This document shows positions 48,101 to 62,013 of a stretch of DNA of 64,000 nt, one piece after another; within the stretch, counting starts at the first letter, position 1; each line of letters begins with the position of its first letter. Position numbers and translations under genes: made by a program. Location of the stretch: positions 115,956,501-116,020,500 of the forward strand of contig NC_060213.1 of NCBI RefSeq assembly GCF_021130785.1, read 5' to 3'. A model generated the notes under the pieces. That model did not search any database. It had not been told where the DNA came from and saw only the letters and a program-made list of their open reading frames with translations. Origin of the DNA: Homalodisca vitripennis. Its lineage: Eukaryota; Arthropoda; Insecta; Hemiptera; Cicadellidae.

Positions 48101-50394
48101 ATTGTTTTCACTGTTATAAACGCTCTATCTTAAACATATGAACGTTAGCCATCTTGAAACTGGAAGGTAAACTAGCTAAAAGATAATGTTGCTGAAGTTA
48201 CATTATATTTTAGAAAAAGGATTCATTTATATATAAATTGAAAAACAGTTAAGTACAAGAACTTGTATGAATGCAAAATGACACAATCTTAAATGGTTTA
48301 CTGGTTCAGACTGGCTATACAATTCCCCTTAATTATGGCAAGTACAGTGTTAGGTTCTGTATTAATAAAATAAAACTGTCAGGGTTATAAAATAAATGTG
48401 TTATCCCAATGTGAAAAATACAATACCCATTATAAATTTCAACCGTTTTTATAAAACAGATTTAAAAATTCTACATCGTACTGTAGATCGCTCATAAGGT
48501 TTTATAATGTCATCTCTAGTCATCGATGGAAATGGCTGATTTATGATAAAGTCCAATGAAAAAGCATATTTGCAAAAAGTTACAGTGTACACAGGTAAAA
48601 ATGCGTGGCCTTGAAACTGTATTTATCCGACCTTTATTTGGAGTTTAGATTTAGAATGGAAATGAATCACAAAAATGAACGAAAGCCGCAGGGGAAATCA
48701 AGGAAAGGTAGAAATAAGTGAATGATAAACAATCCTACGCAGCTTCCATTCATATAAATAAACGGTTACATATTACACTAATATCGGCAATGTATCCATT
48801 AATGATTTACGTACTTAGTCTATCAGTAAGAACTTTTCAGTATAAATATTATATACCGTTGATAGATGAAAAATTATTTATATCAAAACTTTTAGTTTTA
48901 CTTGTGTAATTTTTTGTGTGTCAGTGAAGCTTACAATTTGACGGGCTGAAAAAATTAACTTAAGTAAGTCTATTTAGAAGTATCTACAGTACGTTACATA
49001 AAAGTAACACTATGTGGTGGTCCAAAGACTCTATGGAATGTAACAGCAATGTTGAACATATTACATTGGCCTTACGGGTCAATAACAAAGACGAAGATAG
49101 CCAATGTGTCTAAATAAAATGAGTGTCATAATAATAACACGTGACATAGTAAAAATGTAGTCAGAGACTAACATATTTGAGGATTTAACGCAGGTGTGGG
49201 GTTTTCAAACATTTGTATATTTATATACAGGATGAAGCTGACATTTTACGCTGTATTGGATATATGCTGCAGTATTGTGATATTTCATTGACGATTTTAT
49301 AAACAGATTCATTTAAATCTAATAATAGGCAGAAAGTTAGCGAAATATATCCCTATCTGCTTAACTTTTCGCACAAAATCTTGAGAATGATCTGATTTAT
49401 AGATTTTAAATATCGTTTTTACAAAAATGTTACCATTGTTACTAAAGTTGTTACAATGGTATTATGATACTTTCTATGGCAACTAGTAACTCGGAAAAAT
49501 ATGTCCTGACAGATTGACTTTCTGATTTCTTAATGCTTAGCAAAAACATGAAAGGTAGAAAAGCAATATTTGGTAAATACGTTTATCTTGTGCCCTAGAA
49601 GTGGACTAAGGCATTATTTTTCTCCTCCAACCCAGAGCTTCACTCTATAGGCCTCTAAAATAGTAAAAGATCCCAGGCAAAATTGCAAAAAATATGCTAT
49701 TATTTAAAAGAGCCTGTTAACAAGTAATCATTTGTTCTTTAAAAATATTTGAATATGACACGGACATAATCCATTTACGTTGCGTAAATCTACATCCAGG
49801 TCAAGATTTTAAAAGATGCTTTTAACCTCAAATCTACTGTAATTCATTACATTTTTTTTCGTTGACTAGGACTTATCTCAGAAGTGTTTATAATGTCATT
49901 TAAAAGAATATATCTAAGATATCTCCGTTATTTAAAAGGGAATTAAGGGAAAGCGGCGAGTAAATGCTGAATAATTTATAAAAAAAATTTGTAAGTTCTT
50001 ATTACATGTTATCGTGTGACATAATTTAACGATGATATTGTAAAATTTTTATAATAAGGATTGCATTTAAACTGTACACAATAAATTTAATTGAAAACTG
50101 TTTAATTGATTTCCAGAAGGATATCTTATAACACTGTCAACTTTATTGGAAGGTATTAACCTTCTTTCTATAGGTAAATGCCTGCCGATTCTGGGTTAAA
50201 AAGTTTATTTGCAGTCTTGTGTTTATTAGTATGTGTAAGACGCTGGCGAAATTATTGTAGATTGTTAGTTTTTCCGTTCACAAACGCGAGGTCCGTTTTT
50301 CCCACGAGTTTGTTAAAATGAATTAATCATGAAGTACACCATGGAGCAGGTAGGTGTGTAACAGAAAAAAAAACAACCTCAAACGTTTCCCTAG
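48101..50394. other. A+T-rich stretch without recognised genes
   Basis: No coding region or mobile element is supported on either strand. Confidence 0.5.
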
Positions 50395-50590
50395 AAACTA
50401 GCCGTTACCCGCGTCTCAACTCTTTCAATCTTTATAACACTTAGGAAAAGCCCTTATTATATAGTATGATAATTTTGTATGAAGACATTGAAGCGTAAGT
50501 AGACATACGCCAGTTACATATTATTTAGTGCTAATAATTAAGACAGTCAGAGTTTAACCTGACTAATATATTGTGAGAATGAGTATTATT
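50395..50590 (+). repeat. Diverged repeat pair, first member
   Basis: AGCCGTTACCCGCGTCTCAA followed by TTTATAACACTTAGGAAAAG matches the second member at 50,955-51,160 (CTTATAACACTCAGAAAAAG). TTTAACCTGACTAATATATT also matches TTTAATCTGACTGTTATATG. It is non-coding. The ACCCGCGTCT start is of a type common at the 5' side of short insect retroelement-derived repeats. Confidence 0.5.
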
Positions 50591-50954
50591 TCTACTGTGT
50601 GTGCTGTGTTGATCCGATCAAGAAAATACCAACACATAAAACAACAAAACACGGTAACATTGTCAAAAAACGTTTACTTATAGCCATTTGAATATACTTG
50701 CATTTCAAGATAGTTCCAATGCTATTGCAGGGTATTTTTTGTTATGTAGATGAAGAAAAGTTTAATGGTATTATAAATATAACATATTAAAAGATATGTA
50801 AATCAATTGATTTAAAATTCAATTAGGCCTATTCAATTGAACTTCGAATAACTGAAGACAGTATTTGCAATTCAAATGCAGATGTTGAATTCTAAAGTAA
50901 TAGATTTAGTTCAATTGTTTTCTTTTCTATTTAAATATACATATTTCTGCATGG

Positions 50955-51160
50955 TCAGCTAGTTACCTAGCTGGTACGCTCAGCTTCGTAAACAATTTTA
51001 AAGATTTAAGTTCTTATAACACTCAGAAAAAGTGGTTTGTATGTAATTTGATAGAGTCCTACGATATTTTGAAACGTTATTAGTTATTCAATATGTACAC
51101 TGCATGTATACATATTAGTGATCATAGTTTAATCTGACTGTTATATGAATAATGTTTTTC
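50955..51160 (+). repeat. Diverged repeat pair, second member
   Basis: AGCTAGTTACCTAGCTGGTA starts the member. It aligns block by block with 50,395-50,590, about 560 bp upstream and in the same orientation. Spacing between shared blocks is roughly preserved. Confidence 0.5.
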
Positions 51161-53339
51161 ACATGTAGGAGCATTTTTGCTTTTGATTAATTATATTTCG
51201 GGAATTCGTACAGAGTGCTCATACTATTTCTGCAGTACATTATCTAGATTTCACAATACAGTATTATTCTATTCGTATGACTTGCAAGCCTTTTAATATA
51301 TCTCATAAAAAACTTTCAAGCCTTCCTGCTGCCTTCTAAATTTCCGTGGAACGCAATAGAGTTCAAAATTAAAAAAAAATGCATTTGAACTCACCTGAAA
51401 GATTAAAGTATGGAGAAAAAGTATAAAGTATTACCTGCAACATGTATAATTAAAGATAATATCGGGGGATAAATGTCCGTCAATCATTATGTTACGTTCA
51501 AAAACCAACTATTAATTGGTTGTTAACTAGTGTTGCTCATTAACGTTTAACAATAAAACATTTTTTTTTCTGAATAACATTGACAATAAATGTCAATAAA
51601 ATTAAGTAATATTTTGATTAACATTTAGCAGTTAATAAAGCTACAAAATGTGTTCATGGCAACATCTAAATATTTATTTCAATGATTGACTGTATTAAGA
51701 ACTCCATTAACTTGATTTCTTTTCCTTAACGTTATTTATACATATCCTGTAGCTTTTATTTATGTATTAATAAATGTGTAATTTTTTCAAAAGGATTTTC
51801 ACTGACGTAAATTTGTCAAATTAACACTGAAATTGTTAATATACCTCTTAATTGATCTTGTGAAAATTTAAAAGGCCTAGAAAACACAAGACTTGTGCTG
51901 GAACAGGTCCACATCACTTAAACAAGTTTATATAATTTAATTAGATTGTGGAAATGAAGATAAAGACATCTTATGCACCATTACCTGAATATGTATTGAA
52001 GGACTTTATAAAGCATGTGTACCCTCAGCCTATGTTAATTTATTAAATTGTCTATATTATAAAATATTGATACAATCACTATATACACCTTTTTGTTACT
52101 ATAAATGAAAATTAATTTCTTTCAAAATAATTATTATGTTACTTACCTATACTATAATATGTTAATATTGTTTCCTATTTTAAAGTAACTAATCTGTTTT
52201 ATTTTGCAAATTTGGAAATTACTCTCAATGATTTCACGTGCTTTTTATTGATATGACTACCATATACTTGCGGCATTGCCCACTTACGATGCAACATTCC
52301 GTGTATTTGTTGAATGTTACGTTTTCAGTAAGTTTTAGACTGTTTTGGACAAATTTATAGGTACTTTAAAATAGAAACTAGTGAATACATTTCTTGGCGA
52401 AAGCACTTGTAAGTTAATAAGATAGGGATCTATAATATTTTTAAAATGGCATAGGTACCATATCTTCCTTTAAGTACCCTGTTTTCAGTGTACATGACTA
52501 AGAAGGCCATAAATAAAACAAAATTGTGAGTAATTCTTATTTTAATGTTTTTCACTCCTAATTGAAATATATTATATTTCAAATAAAAAACTGTATAAAC
52601 ACATTCCAATGCAATAATATTTTAGTAATTTTGGGTTCAAAACAGGATAGTTTTATAAATTGTATGGATATAGAAATTGTTACAGAAAGTTTAAGACTAA
52701 AAAACATCAGGTAAACCGAAATAACAAGTTCCATATGTAAATATGGTACCTGACACAGTTAAAGTATATATTCTTGCTACTCAATCCTTGTTCGCCATAT
52801 CACTCTATTTCTTCGGTTCAGAATACAATTTATATCAATATTTATATATCTGAGCAGAATCGTATACCTACACTATCAGTGAGACATAGATTCGATGGCC
52901 CCTCCAAGATTATCTGTCATTGCAATTGCGTTTAGTGTTTAGTTTATTTATTTGTGATTCCACCTGCTAAAATCACGGACTCAATGCGCTCGTTTTTGAG
53001 GTTTTTTGAATCATGCTAATGCCTAGACCCTACCTATTTAGTTACTTTAGCTACTGTAACTATCCCGTCCCACGAATGTCTACGAAAGTCAAATCAATAC
53101 ATTCGTGTACGCGTTCAATATTTATATAATTATGTAAAATCTGGTTTAAATTAATTGGTTTGCCACGTTGCCAAATTATTAAAATAAAAAGGGTTGAAAC
53201 TTTTGTTATGTTTTCTCTCTTGAAAGTTAAAAATGTGAGTATCGGTTAAATGAATAAAACATATGGTTATGTTGCCATAATAAAATGTTTGTACAAAACA
53301 GTTAGGTAAATTTAACAGGTTTTTTATAATTAATATTTC
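51161..53339. other. A+T-rich stretch without recognised genes
   Basis: Nothing recognisable on either strand. Confidence 0.5.
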
Positions 53340-53545
53340 GCAACTTTAGGGACCAAGGTGGGATGTGTAACTGCTTTAAAGACCGGTGGGACGTAGCCAG
53401 TAAGGATTTTCGAAAGGAAAAAATTCTATATTAATCCTAGGAACCTTAAAAATGTCGGTATAATATTTCAGTAAATCGGTGAAATAGTTTATGCGCGAAA
53501 GCAAACAAGGGGTTTTAGCATTTATAAAATTATTAGGATAGTAAA
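53340..53545 (+). mobile_element. RTE-like non-LTR retroelement 3' fragment
   Basis: The segment ends AGTAAATCGGTGAAATAGTT, then GCGCGAAAGCAAACAA, then TTATAAAATTATTAGGATA. This order (a question of a CGGT...AGTTT block, a GAAAG-CAAACAA block and a terminal TATAA...TTAGGAT) is the familiar 3' end of RTE-type LINEs and related SINEs in insects. No reading frame remains. The left edge near GGGACCAAGGTGGG is approximate. Confidence 0.5.
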
Positions 53546-54639
53546 AAATAGTTTTACGAGGAATTTTAGAATTTTATCAGTTATATATTTCACAGACATT
53601 GCATTGCAATATAATATAATTATTATATATCTCTCTTTATCTTGTACAGATATCTGGAGCCTTTCGCTCTGAAATGTCACATTTACCTTGGTGAGGCAAG
53701 TAATAGTTATGTCATCGTAAAGTTCCGTCGTTAGGGGATGTAGCTGTTAGTTTTAGCTTGAAATAAACAGCGATTGTAAAAATAATTACTTTATGGAAGT
53801 AAAAACATACATTTATAAAAATATAACTAATAATATTGTAAGATAATACGGCTTATCGAACCTGATGTTTGTGAGTATTTTTAACGGCCCCACAGATATT
53901 TGTGAGGTTGGTATATAATTAATATTCGATACAGTTTCAACGCTTTAATAATTTTAACTATTATATACAATTTTAAAATTTCACTATTATTGCGAATAAA
54001 ATATAGCTTCCGATTTTGGTTTTCGGATTCATCTATAACGTATATTGAGGTAAAAAATTCTTCATTAGTACTAAATGGATTTCACATAATATAATCAAAG
54101 CTCGTTTTTTATTAAGTAGATAACGAAGAATATTTCACAAAGTAATACTTAACTTTTTTATGAACCTTAGTGTTATTTTGGCTTTGGTTAATAGTAAAGA
54201 ATCATGGAATAAAGTGTTATTAGGAAGTAATTTTCATACGCTAACTAATCATTATTAGATATATGAAAATTACAAGCTGTTTATACATTATATAGTAAAA
54301 TATCAAATAGTTACTATTTGATATAACTTTCCTTTTTTAATTCATAAAAAATAAAACAAGGCTATAAAGTTTTATTATAAATTTCACCCGTTATACAGAA
54401 CCGTAGACTATGCGTGTTGTATACGAATAGCTAGCCTGTAAACACGTTGTTTATTAGAGGGAGAATAAAAGACTTCCAGAAACAAAATGGATGTAAACAC
54501 CATCTTAGAGTAGATGAGAAGAAATAAACCAAAACAAGATTTGTAGTAGTTCCTCGTGTTCTTGTCTTGGATGTGTCGTCGTAACTAGAGTTTTGTAGTG
54601 TTATCTGATTGAATATATACATATATATATATGCTGAGG

Positions 54640-54642
<3 letters not shown>
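53546..54642. other. A+T-rich stretch without recognised genes
   Basis: Nothing recognisable. The 112-codon minus-strand frame at 54431-54769 runs through the TA microsatellite and is not credible as a gene. Confidence 0.5.

Positions 54643-54690
<48 letters not shown>
54643..54690. repeat. (TA)n microsatellite
   Basis: Pure TA tract of about 48 bp, preceded by a shorter one at about 54614-54632. Confidence 0.96.
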
Positions 54691-54694
<4 letters not shown>

Positions 54695-57600
54695 CTTACT
54701 GGAACGGTTACACAACCGCGATAACACCAAAGTAAAAAGTTTCAATGTTACTGTTGTGTAACTCAACAAATCAAGTAAATGCTTTGGAACTATAATTGAA
54801 AAGATTAAGTAACAGCGACGCTGTACGTTTCAACAGGACCTTTGACGTTAAATTGTCAATAAGGATGTGTACGTGCTTGCATGTGTTAGTGTGTGCGTGT
54901 TACGTGGATTTTATAAAGAGGGTTTGGGATTTAAGTATGAGTGTATAAAGAAAGTCTTTGTATGGTTCCTTGTAGTACCAATACTCGATGTACGGGCTAA
55001 GAACATTTGCATTAAGTCATTGTAAATTTGGTTTGCTTTTAAAATTTTTATAATGATGTTGATACTGTAATCTGTTTCAAAATTCATTTCATTCAAGTCA
55101 TTTAATAATAATCAGTTATGTAGTAAAAATGGTCTAAATAATGTAGAAAATATGTTCTCTCTCAAAATCACTTAAATATAATCCTATCAAAACTCTCGTA
55201 GAGAGATGTGTATCCAAAAGAAAGAATTTGAGCAGGGAATATGTGATGAAGCTTCCAGCAACGCTCTCTATGTTTAGTGGTAATTTTAACGTTGACTTAG
55301 AAACCTTTCCATATCACTTACCGATGATACTAAATTTCATAATTATTCTAATCTAAAGCTTAGTAAATAAATATTTCATTAAATCTTCACCAACGCGTCA
55401 TTTTGATGCTTCTCTCTCCTGTTTATCATTTTATGCCACTTTAAGATATGGCATTTACGTTCTAATTTAAGTCTATTTTGTAACGGAATATACTAATTTC
55501 TTTATGATCGGTCCAGTCTTTATTTAGGTACTATCTTTTACAAGTAAATTAGCTTAAAATGTTTAATAAAGAGGTTTTTTTTGTATAGTAGGCAGACTGA
55601 ATGATGTAGATTTCCATGAGAAGTAAATAACAGTAGCATTATACCAATAGAGATTACTTGTTTGTTTATACCTTACAGTAAAACCTCTCCTAGATACAGC
55701 AAAACCAACGTGTTACCTTATTTTAGACAATCCGTTTAATGTCTAGAAGCGGAATAACACTAATCGTAATGTTAAATTACTAAGTGAATAGGGTTAGTTG
55801 ATAGAGTTAGTTTACCGCATAGGGTACCTGTTGGAATAATTGGGGCTCCGTTAAAGTTTTGCACGTTTTTAAAGACTAAATATTGTAAAGAGGATGTAGA
55901 TAAATGTTAATTTTGTTAAAATTAAAGCAATTAAAGAAATTGTTTTTTTTTTATATTTGTTCAAAATAAACAAGATTAGTAGTATCGGATTGTTGTAATG
56001 TAATACTACAAAAAATAATAGAAAAAACTGTGTTAATGTGTTAAATAATTACTTCATCCTACTATTTCTAGTCCACTACAATATTGCATTTTAATCAAAG
56101 TTTAATTTTAAATGAATCGTTTTACATATCTATGAATATGTCCTGAATAATCCAATAACACTAAGTATATCAGTAATAAACTTATTAGTATAGGCCAGTT
56201 ACTTTAAGTATGTTATTTGTACATTGTGAGAAATTTTTTGAATAAAACATTTAGTAAACAAGAAACTACTTATAGATGTTAAAAACGTCACAAGCGAGTG
56301 TATGTTATCAGTCAAACGTATTAGCGAAGCACATATAAACAGGGTGCAATCCATAAGTGCAATGTACATTCCAGTTAATACACGTAACAACGCTTTATTA
56401 TTACAATATTGGTTAACCTCGGATGGATGACAATCAATCTAAACATTTTTAAATGCTTTTTATCGTATTTGTAACTGCGAAAACACTATGTTATTCTTCT
56501 ATACACGTAGTTACCTGCTAATTGCATATTTTGTATTTCACAAGATTTTTAAATCCAAGCATGAAATATGGTAAGATATCTGGCTTAGATATCTGATAAT
56601 TTTCATTAAGATACATTAATATGTTTTTAGCGTAAGTTATTAGTTTTTAAATGAGAACATTAAATGAAATGTTGCATCTTCAATCAATATATCCTGACTT
56701 TTTGAAATAAAATAACTGATAAATTTGAAGCAAATAAAACAATGTATGATCAACTACAAATTAAATTCTTTATAAAGACTAGCGCAAGCCAATATTATCG
56801 TGTGTGTGCATGAGAATGAATTCCGGAATCATTTACTTAATTTTTAAATTTATCAACTACAGGTAAATTGAAAAGTTCCTTTACTCAATGTAATATCCGC
56901 AGGCTGTATTGTAGATGGTTCGTCTTGAGAAATCTGTGTCATAAAAGGGCTTAGCTTAATGCATAATATTGAATTGTCCCATATCCTGAAACTAATTTAA
57001 TAATTATTATATTGAAAAATATCCTCCATAATCTACATAAAAAGTGAATCTACTCTCCAGAATAATATGCCTGTGGAATAACCATTCCTTAATTTAACTT
57101 ACATGCAGTTTGCATAATAGACTTCATAGTATTATAATGTTGTTCCAATATGTCTTTCTTTCTTTTCTTTTTTCTTTTTTTTACATAGTCTTATGTTTAT
57201 TTATTCACGGTATACACATTACACTTATTTCCATTTTAACTTATTGAGAATTAATAATTTATTTTGAAAATATTTCTATTAAATTGTCCGCCATTAAGCA
57301 TTAACTGATAAGAATTGTATTGTTCGTATTATGAACTGTTTTCAAAGTAAGTTTAGTTTTACTAAGAGTTAATTTCTTATTGATTCTAGTTGATGAAGTT
57401 TCCGTTACGTATCTAAACGTGCCCAATTTTGTAAGTCAAAGCATATTGCGATAATTTTTACATTTCATCGGAAGTAAATTGATCTTTATTTAACTTGGTT
57501 CGAGAGAAAACCTTATAAAATGTCGAGAGGAAACAGATCTATGATTGAAATGAAAGAGTTTGGTAACATTAAATTATGTATGTATAAGAAATAAAGTTTG

Positions 57601-57881
57601 AGGTATGTTCGATCTCATGAAAGTTTAAGTAATTTGTTGGACAGATCTAGACCAATGCAAGTGCCCTCTGAGATGGTACTCCCTAGCAAAATGATTCTAC
57701 AACACCCCATATACTGAGACTAACACAAATATAAAGTACTAAAACCAATTAGGGAATATCATAGGTTTAAATTTCGCATCTTCTCCTGCCAGATAACTGT
57801 GTAAACTGCTAATAGCAAATCCATAGATTTGCCCTAGCATACACATTTAAACGGCTGACGCTCAACCTTCAGTTTTCCTGC
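54691..57881. other. A+T-rich stretch without recognised genes
   Basis: No gene, RNA or element is supported. A patch at 57,640-57,720 is slightly less A+T-rich. Confidence 0.5.
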
Positions 57882-57911
57882 TGTGTAAACAATTGTATAA
57901 TTGTTTACACA
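57882..57911. repeat. 30-bp perfect hairpin
   Basis: TGTGTAAACAATT, loop GTAT, then AATTGTTTACACA. All 13 arm positions pair. Confidence 0.92.
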
Positions 57912-60900
57912 TTTTATCTTTATCAATATTTTTTATTTACTATTAATTAGGAGTTTTGGTTTATGTTTCTTTTAAATTTATAACTCTTACTACATTTTAT
58001 TTGAAAATCATGAATTATTTTAAGTTGTGTATGGATTAAAGAGTAAAATTCGAAAACTTACTGATCAGTTTCTAGGTTAATCCCTCAAAAGGCATCGCAA
58101 TGCCATGATAAATATAAATATGCTTATCTTAAATCTGATATTTAAACAGCCTATTAAATTGTGTATAAAACACTTAGTAATTTATTTTTAAGTGCATTAT
58201 TTATTTTCGTAAATTAGTTATAGATTATATTATGGTAGAATAATCGTGATTAAAATTCTCATTATATTATACGCCCGGAGTAATTAGCCCCATTATAGAA
58301 GACAGTACCCAGTATGCTGTAAGTTGCCATTGTCTTGCATCTATTCCCCAGAAGCTTGCTCATGAGTACTATTTTGCTAAGTTATAAAGGAACTAAACTA
58401 TAAGCAACATGTTAATAGTAACAGTATATTATTAGAGTTTCGCTTTAGTGTTGTTCCTATTCGCTTTTAGTTTAATACTGTTTCCTAATTCGTAAGTCCT
58501 ATTCTGACAAACAATATTTTCTATGTTAAACTATTTTGTTGTTAATTATAACATCACATCATTATTATATTTATGTATAAGTCTCTTTTTCCTTCCTTCA
58601 TTTGAATTTAAAATGTTTATTTTATTAGAAAAAACATACAATAAATATTAATTTTTGGCATGGTATAATTGCTTTTAAACGTGATGTGATAAACGCTGAG
58701 TTTTTTTCATTAGTTACTAGATAGGAGTTATCAAAAGAAGAAATAAATACAAAATAGGGCAAAATAAAAATACATGTATAATTTGCAATTCAATAACCAA
58801 AATAATAGGTCAAAACTCTGATATATTATAAATTGCATTCATAAGTGCGTAGGAATTAAAAATATGTTTACTGGGGAAAAATTAATATTCCTTACTCATA
58901 TAGTGATGAAAATTCTCTTCTTGCCTGAATTGAGTAGTATATTACACATTTGTATTGTTTTAATGTAGATAAACTGTAGGTCTAATAGTATTAAATACTA
59001 AAATATATTGCTTGGATGCCCAGAGTCAAATTCCAAATATCTCATTTCAAAATATGTCAAATTGTGCTTGTTTATATATAATTCCTAATCGCAAACTCCT
59101 AAATTGATCTACAATTTCTTGTAATTCAATTGAACCACATTTATTTTAAGAATGCTAAGATAATATAATATTTAATCTTTGATAAAATATCATGTAAAAT
59201 TAAATCCCCGATTTGTTTGTACGATTAGTTGAAAGTAATATATCACGTTCAACTCTGGCAGTAGAGATATGATGAGGATGATGTATCACAGCAAAGTTAC
59301 AGTTCAGGCAAGTTTAACTCTCTGTGGACGCTGAAGTACGATATGTGTTCTCGTCTGTTTGTTCCCTTTTTACGTACATTGACCCTGGACTGTAAATTGT
59401 TTTATTCTTCATCTGATAGTTAACATTCACTTATATTTTACAGCCATTTGTATAGCTATGTCTAGTAACTAACGTTCCAATTATAAATTGAACAAAGAGT
59501 TGTTCCTTAAACTACATATAAAACAATTCCTATTCACATGAATGTGAAAGTTAACTATTCTAAATTTTAAATGACAAGTTACGAATTCAACGTTGGAAAT
59601 TTTCTTTATTCTCATTATTATATTCTTGCTACTTTACGGGTAAAGTATTATTTCCAGTTATACTATTTACTAATATTTAGTTGGTCTTTAATAGGATAAT
59701 GTACTAATATAATTAAAATATAATAATATCTTTCTATTATAATTATATTTTATAGCGATATTATGTAGTGAAATTAATTTTTAACGTCTAATTACGACTT
59801 AATTCTATTTATAACCAGTAACATAGACATTTTTTAAGTTTCCTTATGATGTTAATGCAGTTTTTTTTTTCTTCTTATTTATTGAATATCAGTATTAATA
59901 ATACATACTAACACAAAATATTGGTAGGGGTTTATAAATAGTGTAATATAAAAGGAACAATTTTATGAATAATTTCATAAACATTAAGATTCGTACACTA
60001 TTGACTTTACACCAGAACTTTTGATTGAAAAGTTTGTAATTAGTTTTTACTAATATGACAACATATATTTTAGTATTTAAAGAAATATATTTTCATTTAT
60101 AAAAATTGTTATATATATATCTCCTACCTTATTTTAGGTTATATTTTGTTTTGTACTTACAGAAAAATATTATAAAAAGACTATTAAACATTATACAGGA
60201 AACTTCTTAAAAGGAATGTATAAGAGTATAACAATACTACAGAGATTTATAAATTATATCTTATATAAAGTTTTACATTATTTTATTTTATATTGAAATG
60301 AGAACTATTAAGTAAAAATCTATATTATTTAAGATTTCCAAACATGTCTACGTTGTTATTTAACTATTTATTTTATTTTAGTTAAATAGTAGCACAGTTT
60401 ATCATCTGCTAGGCATTTCTAGTTTAATGAAGCATGCCAAGCACAGTATCCTTTGAACTATAGATGTGTACCCTACCCAAATAATTATTTACATTAATCC
60501 GTAGAAGAAGGAGTATGTAACACGAATTTCTAACAGGCCTTGCTGTTTAAAATTCGTATTACCACTATAATAATGAAATATTTCTATATATTCATTTATG
60601 ACAAAACGCCTTGAAATTTGAAATTTTTTTTATCATAACAAAATATTTTTTTAATCGAACAACGTACGGATATGTTAGAGCCAATAATTATTGTTTTTTG
60701 CTTAGTATAAAGGATTTTTATATAGGACGAGTAATAATATTTAATTATAAAAATGAAATTTAATGAGTTGTATGACATTATAAGCATCTTTTCGTTTTTA
60801 GCACAAAAGATTTGACTTTTCTTTTTCAATAGTTATACCTCTAAACTACTTAAAGATCATAGATTATATTTCTGACACTGCAATCCAGAACTGTAGGTTA

Positions 60901-61040
60901 TGCAAAAAATTTAATGAGGTCAGAATTTACAAAACATATATACTCCTTTCGTACAATATGAAATAAACTAATCTAGGTAAGCTTTACAATCCTTATACTT
61001 CAAAATACTATCGAAAATCTAATATTCCCTTTCCTCTGAT

Positions 61041-61044
<4 letters not shown>
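57912..61044. other. A+T-rich stretch without recognised genes
   Basis: Nothing recognisable. The 77-codon minus-strand frame at 60596-60829 is lysine/isoleucine-rich low-complexity sequence. Confidence 0.5.

Positions 61045-61083
<39 letters not shown>
61045..61083. repeat. (TA)n microsatellite
   Basis: Pure TA tract of about 39 bp. Confidence 0.95.
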
Positions 61084-61085
<2 letters not shown>

Positions 61086-61741
61086 CCTTCTTTTCATTTA
61101 ATAATATGTAATCTATTTGCACGAGCGATGGCAGCCGTTGATGATTTTCACTTACATTACAGAATTAAAAAGATAGTAAATTGAAGGAATCGAAGAAACT
61201 TGTAATTTTACTGACCATAATTGTCATCAATAACATTTTTTTATAGAGCACAACATAGTACTAGGCTATTAAAATGAAATCAATTCGAACCACATCTAAA
61301 TGACCCGAAATGAATAAATTTAGTAAAAATATGATTACTTTTCTCACCAAACAAGCAGGATAGAATAACATAGGTTCATGTAGCATTTATAGAATTTATG
61401 CTCTCACCTGTGAAATCAGACATAAATTAAAGACTGGAAAACTACAAAGTAACTAACACTTGCTTCCTGTTATATTAAAGCGAAATGCAGCCTAGGACTA
61501 AAAACAATTGAATTTGATATCAACAAAGGTAAGAGTTTCACAATTGAAACAAAATTTTCGAAATGTTTCTCTATTTATAAACGATAGTTTTATTCAAAAC
61601 TCTTATTTCAACACCCTATGATGAGGAATATAAATGATAAAAATAGAAATTTCTTTCCTTTCAAAGATTTAAACACGTTAGAAGTTATTACTATGAAAAA
61701 TAAGGTAATTCTAAGCAATATATGGGTCAACCTCGATTTTT
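61084..61741. other. A+T-rich stretch without recognised genes
   Basis: Nothing recognisable on either strand. Confidence 0.5.
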
Positions 61742-61920
61742 CTCATATTACAATATAATGTTCCAATAGTCTATTAGAAAAGTAAATGACTAGAATTTCT
61801 TGCCGGAAAGCAGTTATAGGGAGCAGGCAACTCATATTACAATATAATGTTCCAATAGTCAATTAGAAAAGGAAATGACTAGAATTTCTTGCTGGAAAGC
61901 AGTTATAGGGAGCAGGCAAC
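61742..61920. repeat. Tandem duplication, 89-bp unit x 2
   Basis: CTCATATTACAATATAATGT starts the unit at 61742 and 61831. The copies differ at three positions (TCTATT/TCAATT, AAGTAA/AAGGAA, GCCGG/GCTGG) and both end GGGAGCAGGCAAC. Confidence 0.95.
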
Positions 61921-62013
61921 CGCGAGAATTACCTATTAGTGATCAGGGGCACTGACGTGATCTGGGCTTCAAATTTGGAACTACTCGAGTTGATTTTTTT
62001 TCTAAAAGAGCAA

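Noticed and set aside
54431..54769. 112-codon minus-strand frame
   Set aside because: It is the longest frame in its area, but it runs through a TA tract and the flanks show no domain or splice evidence.
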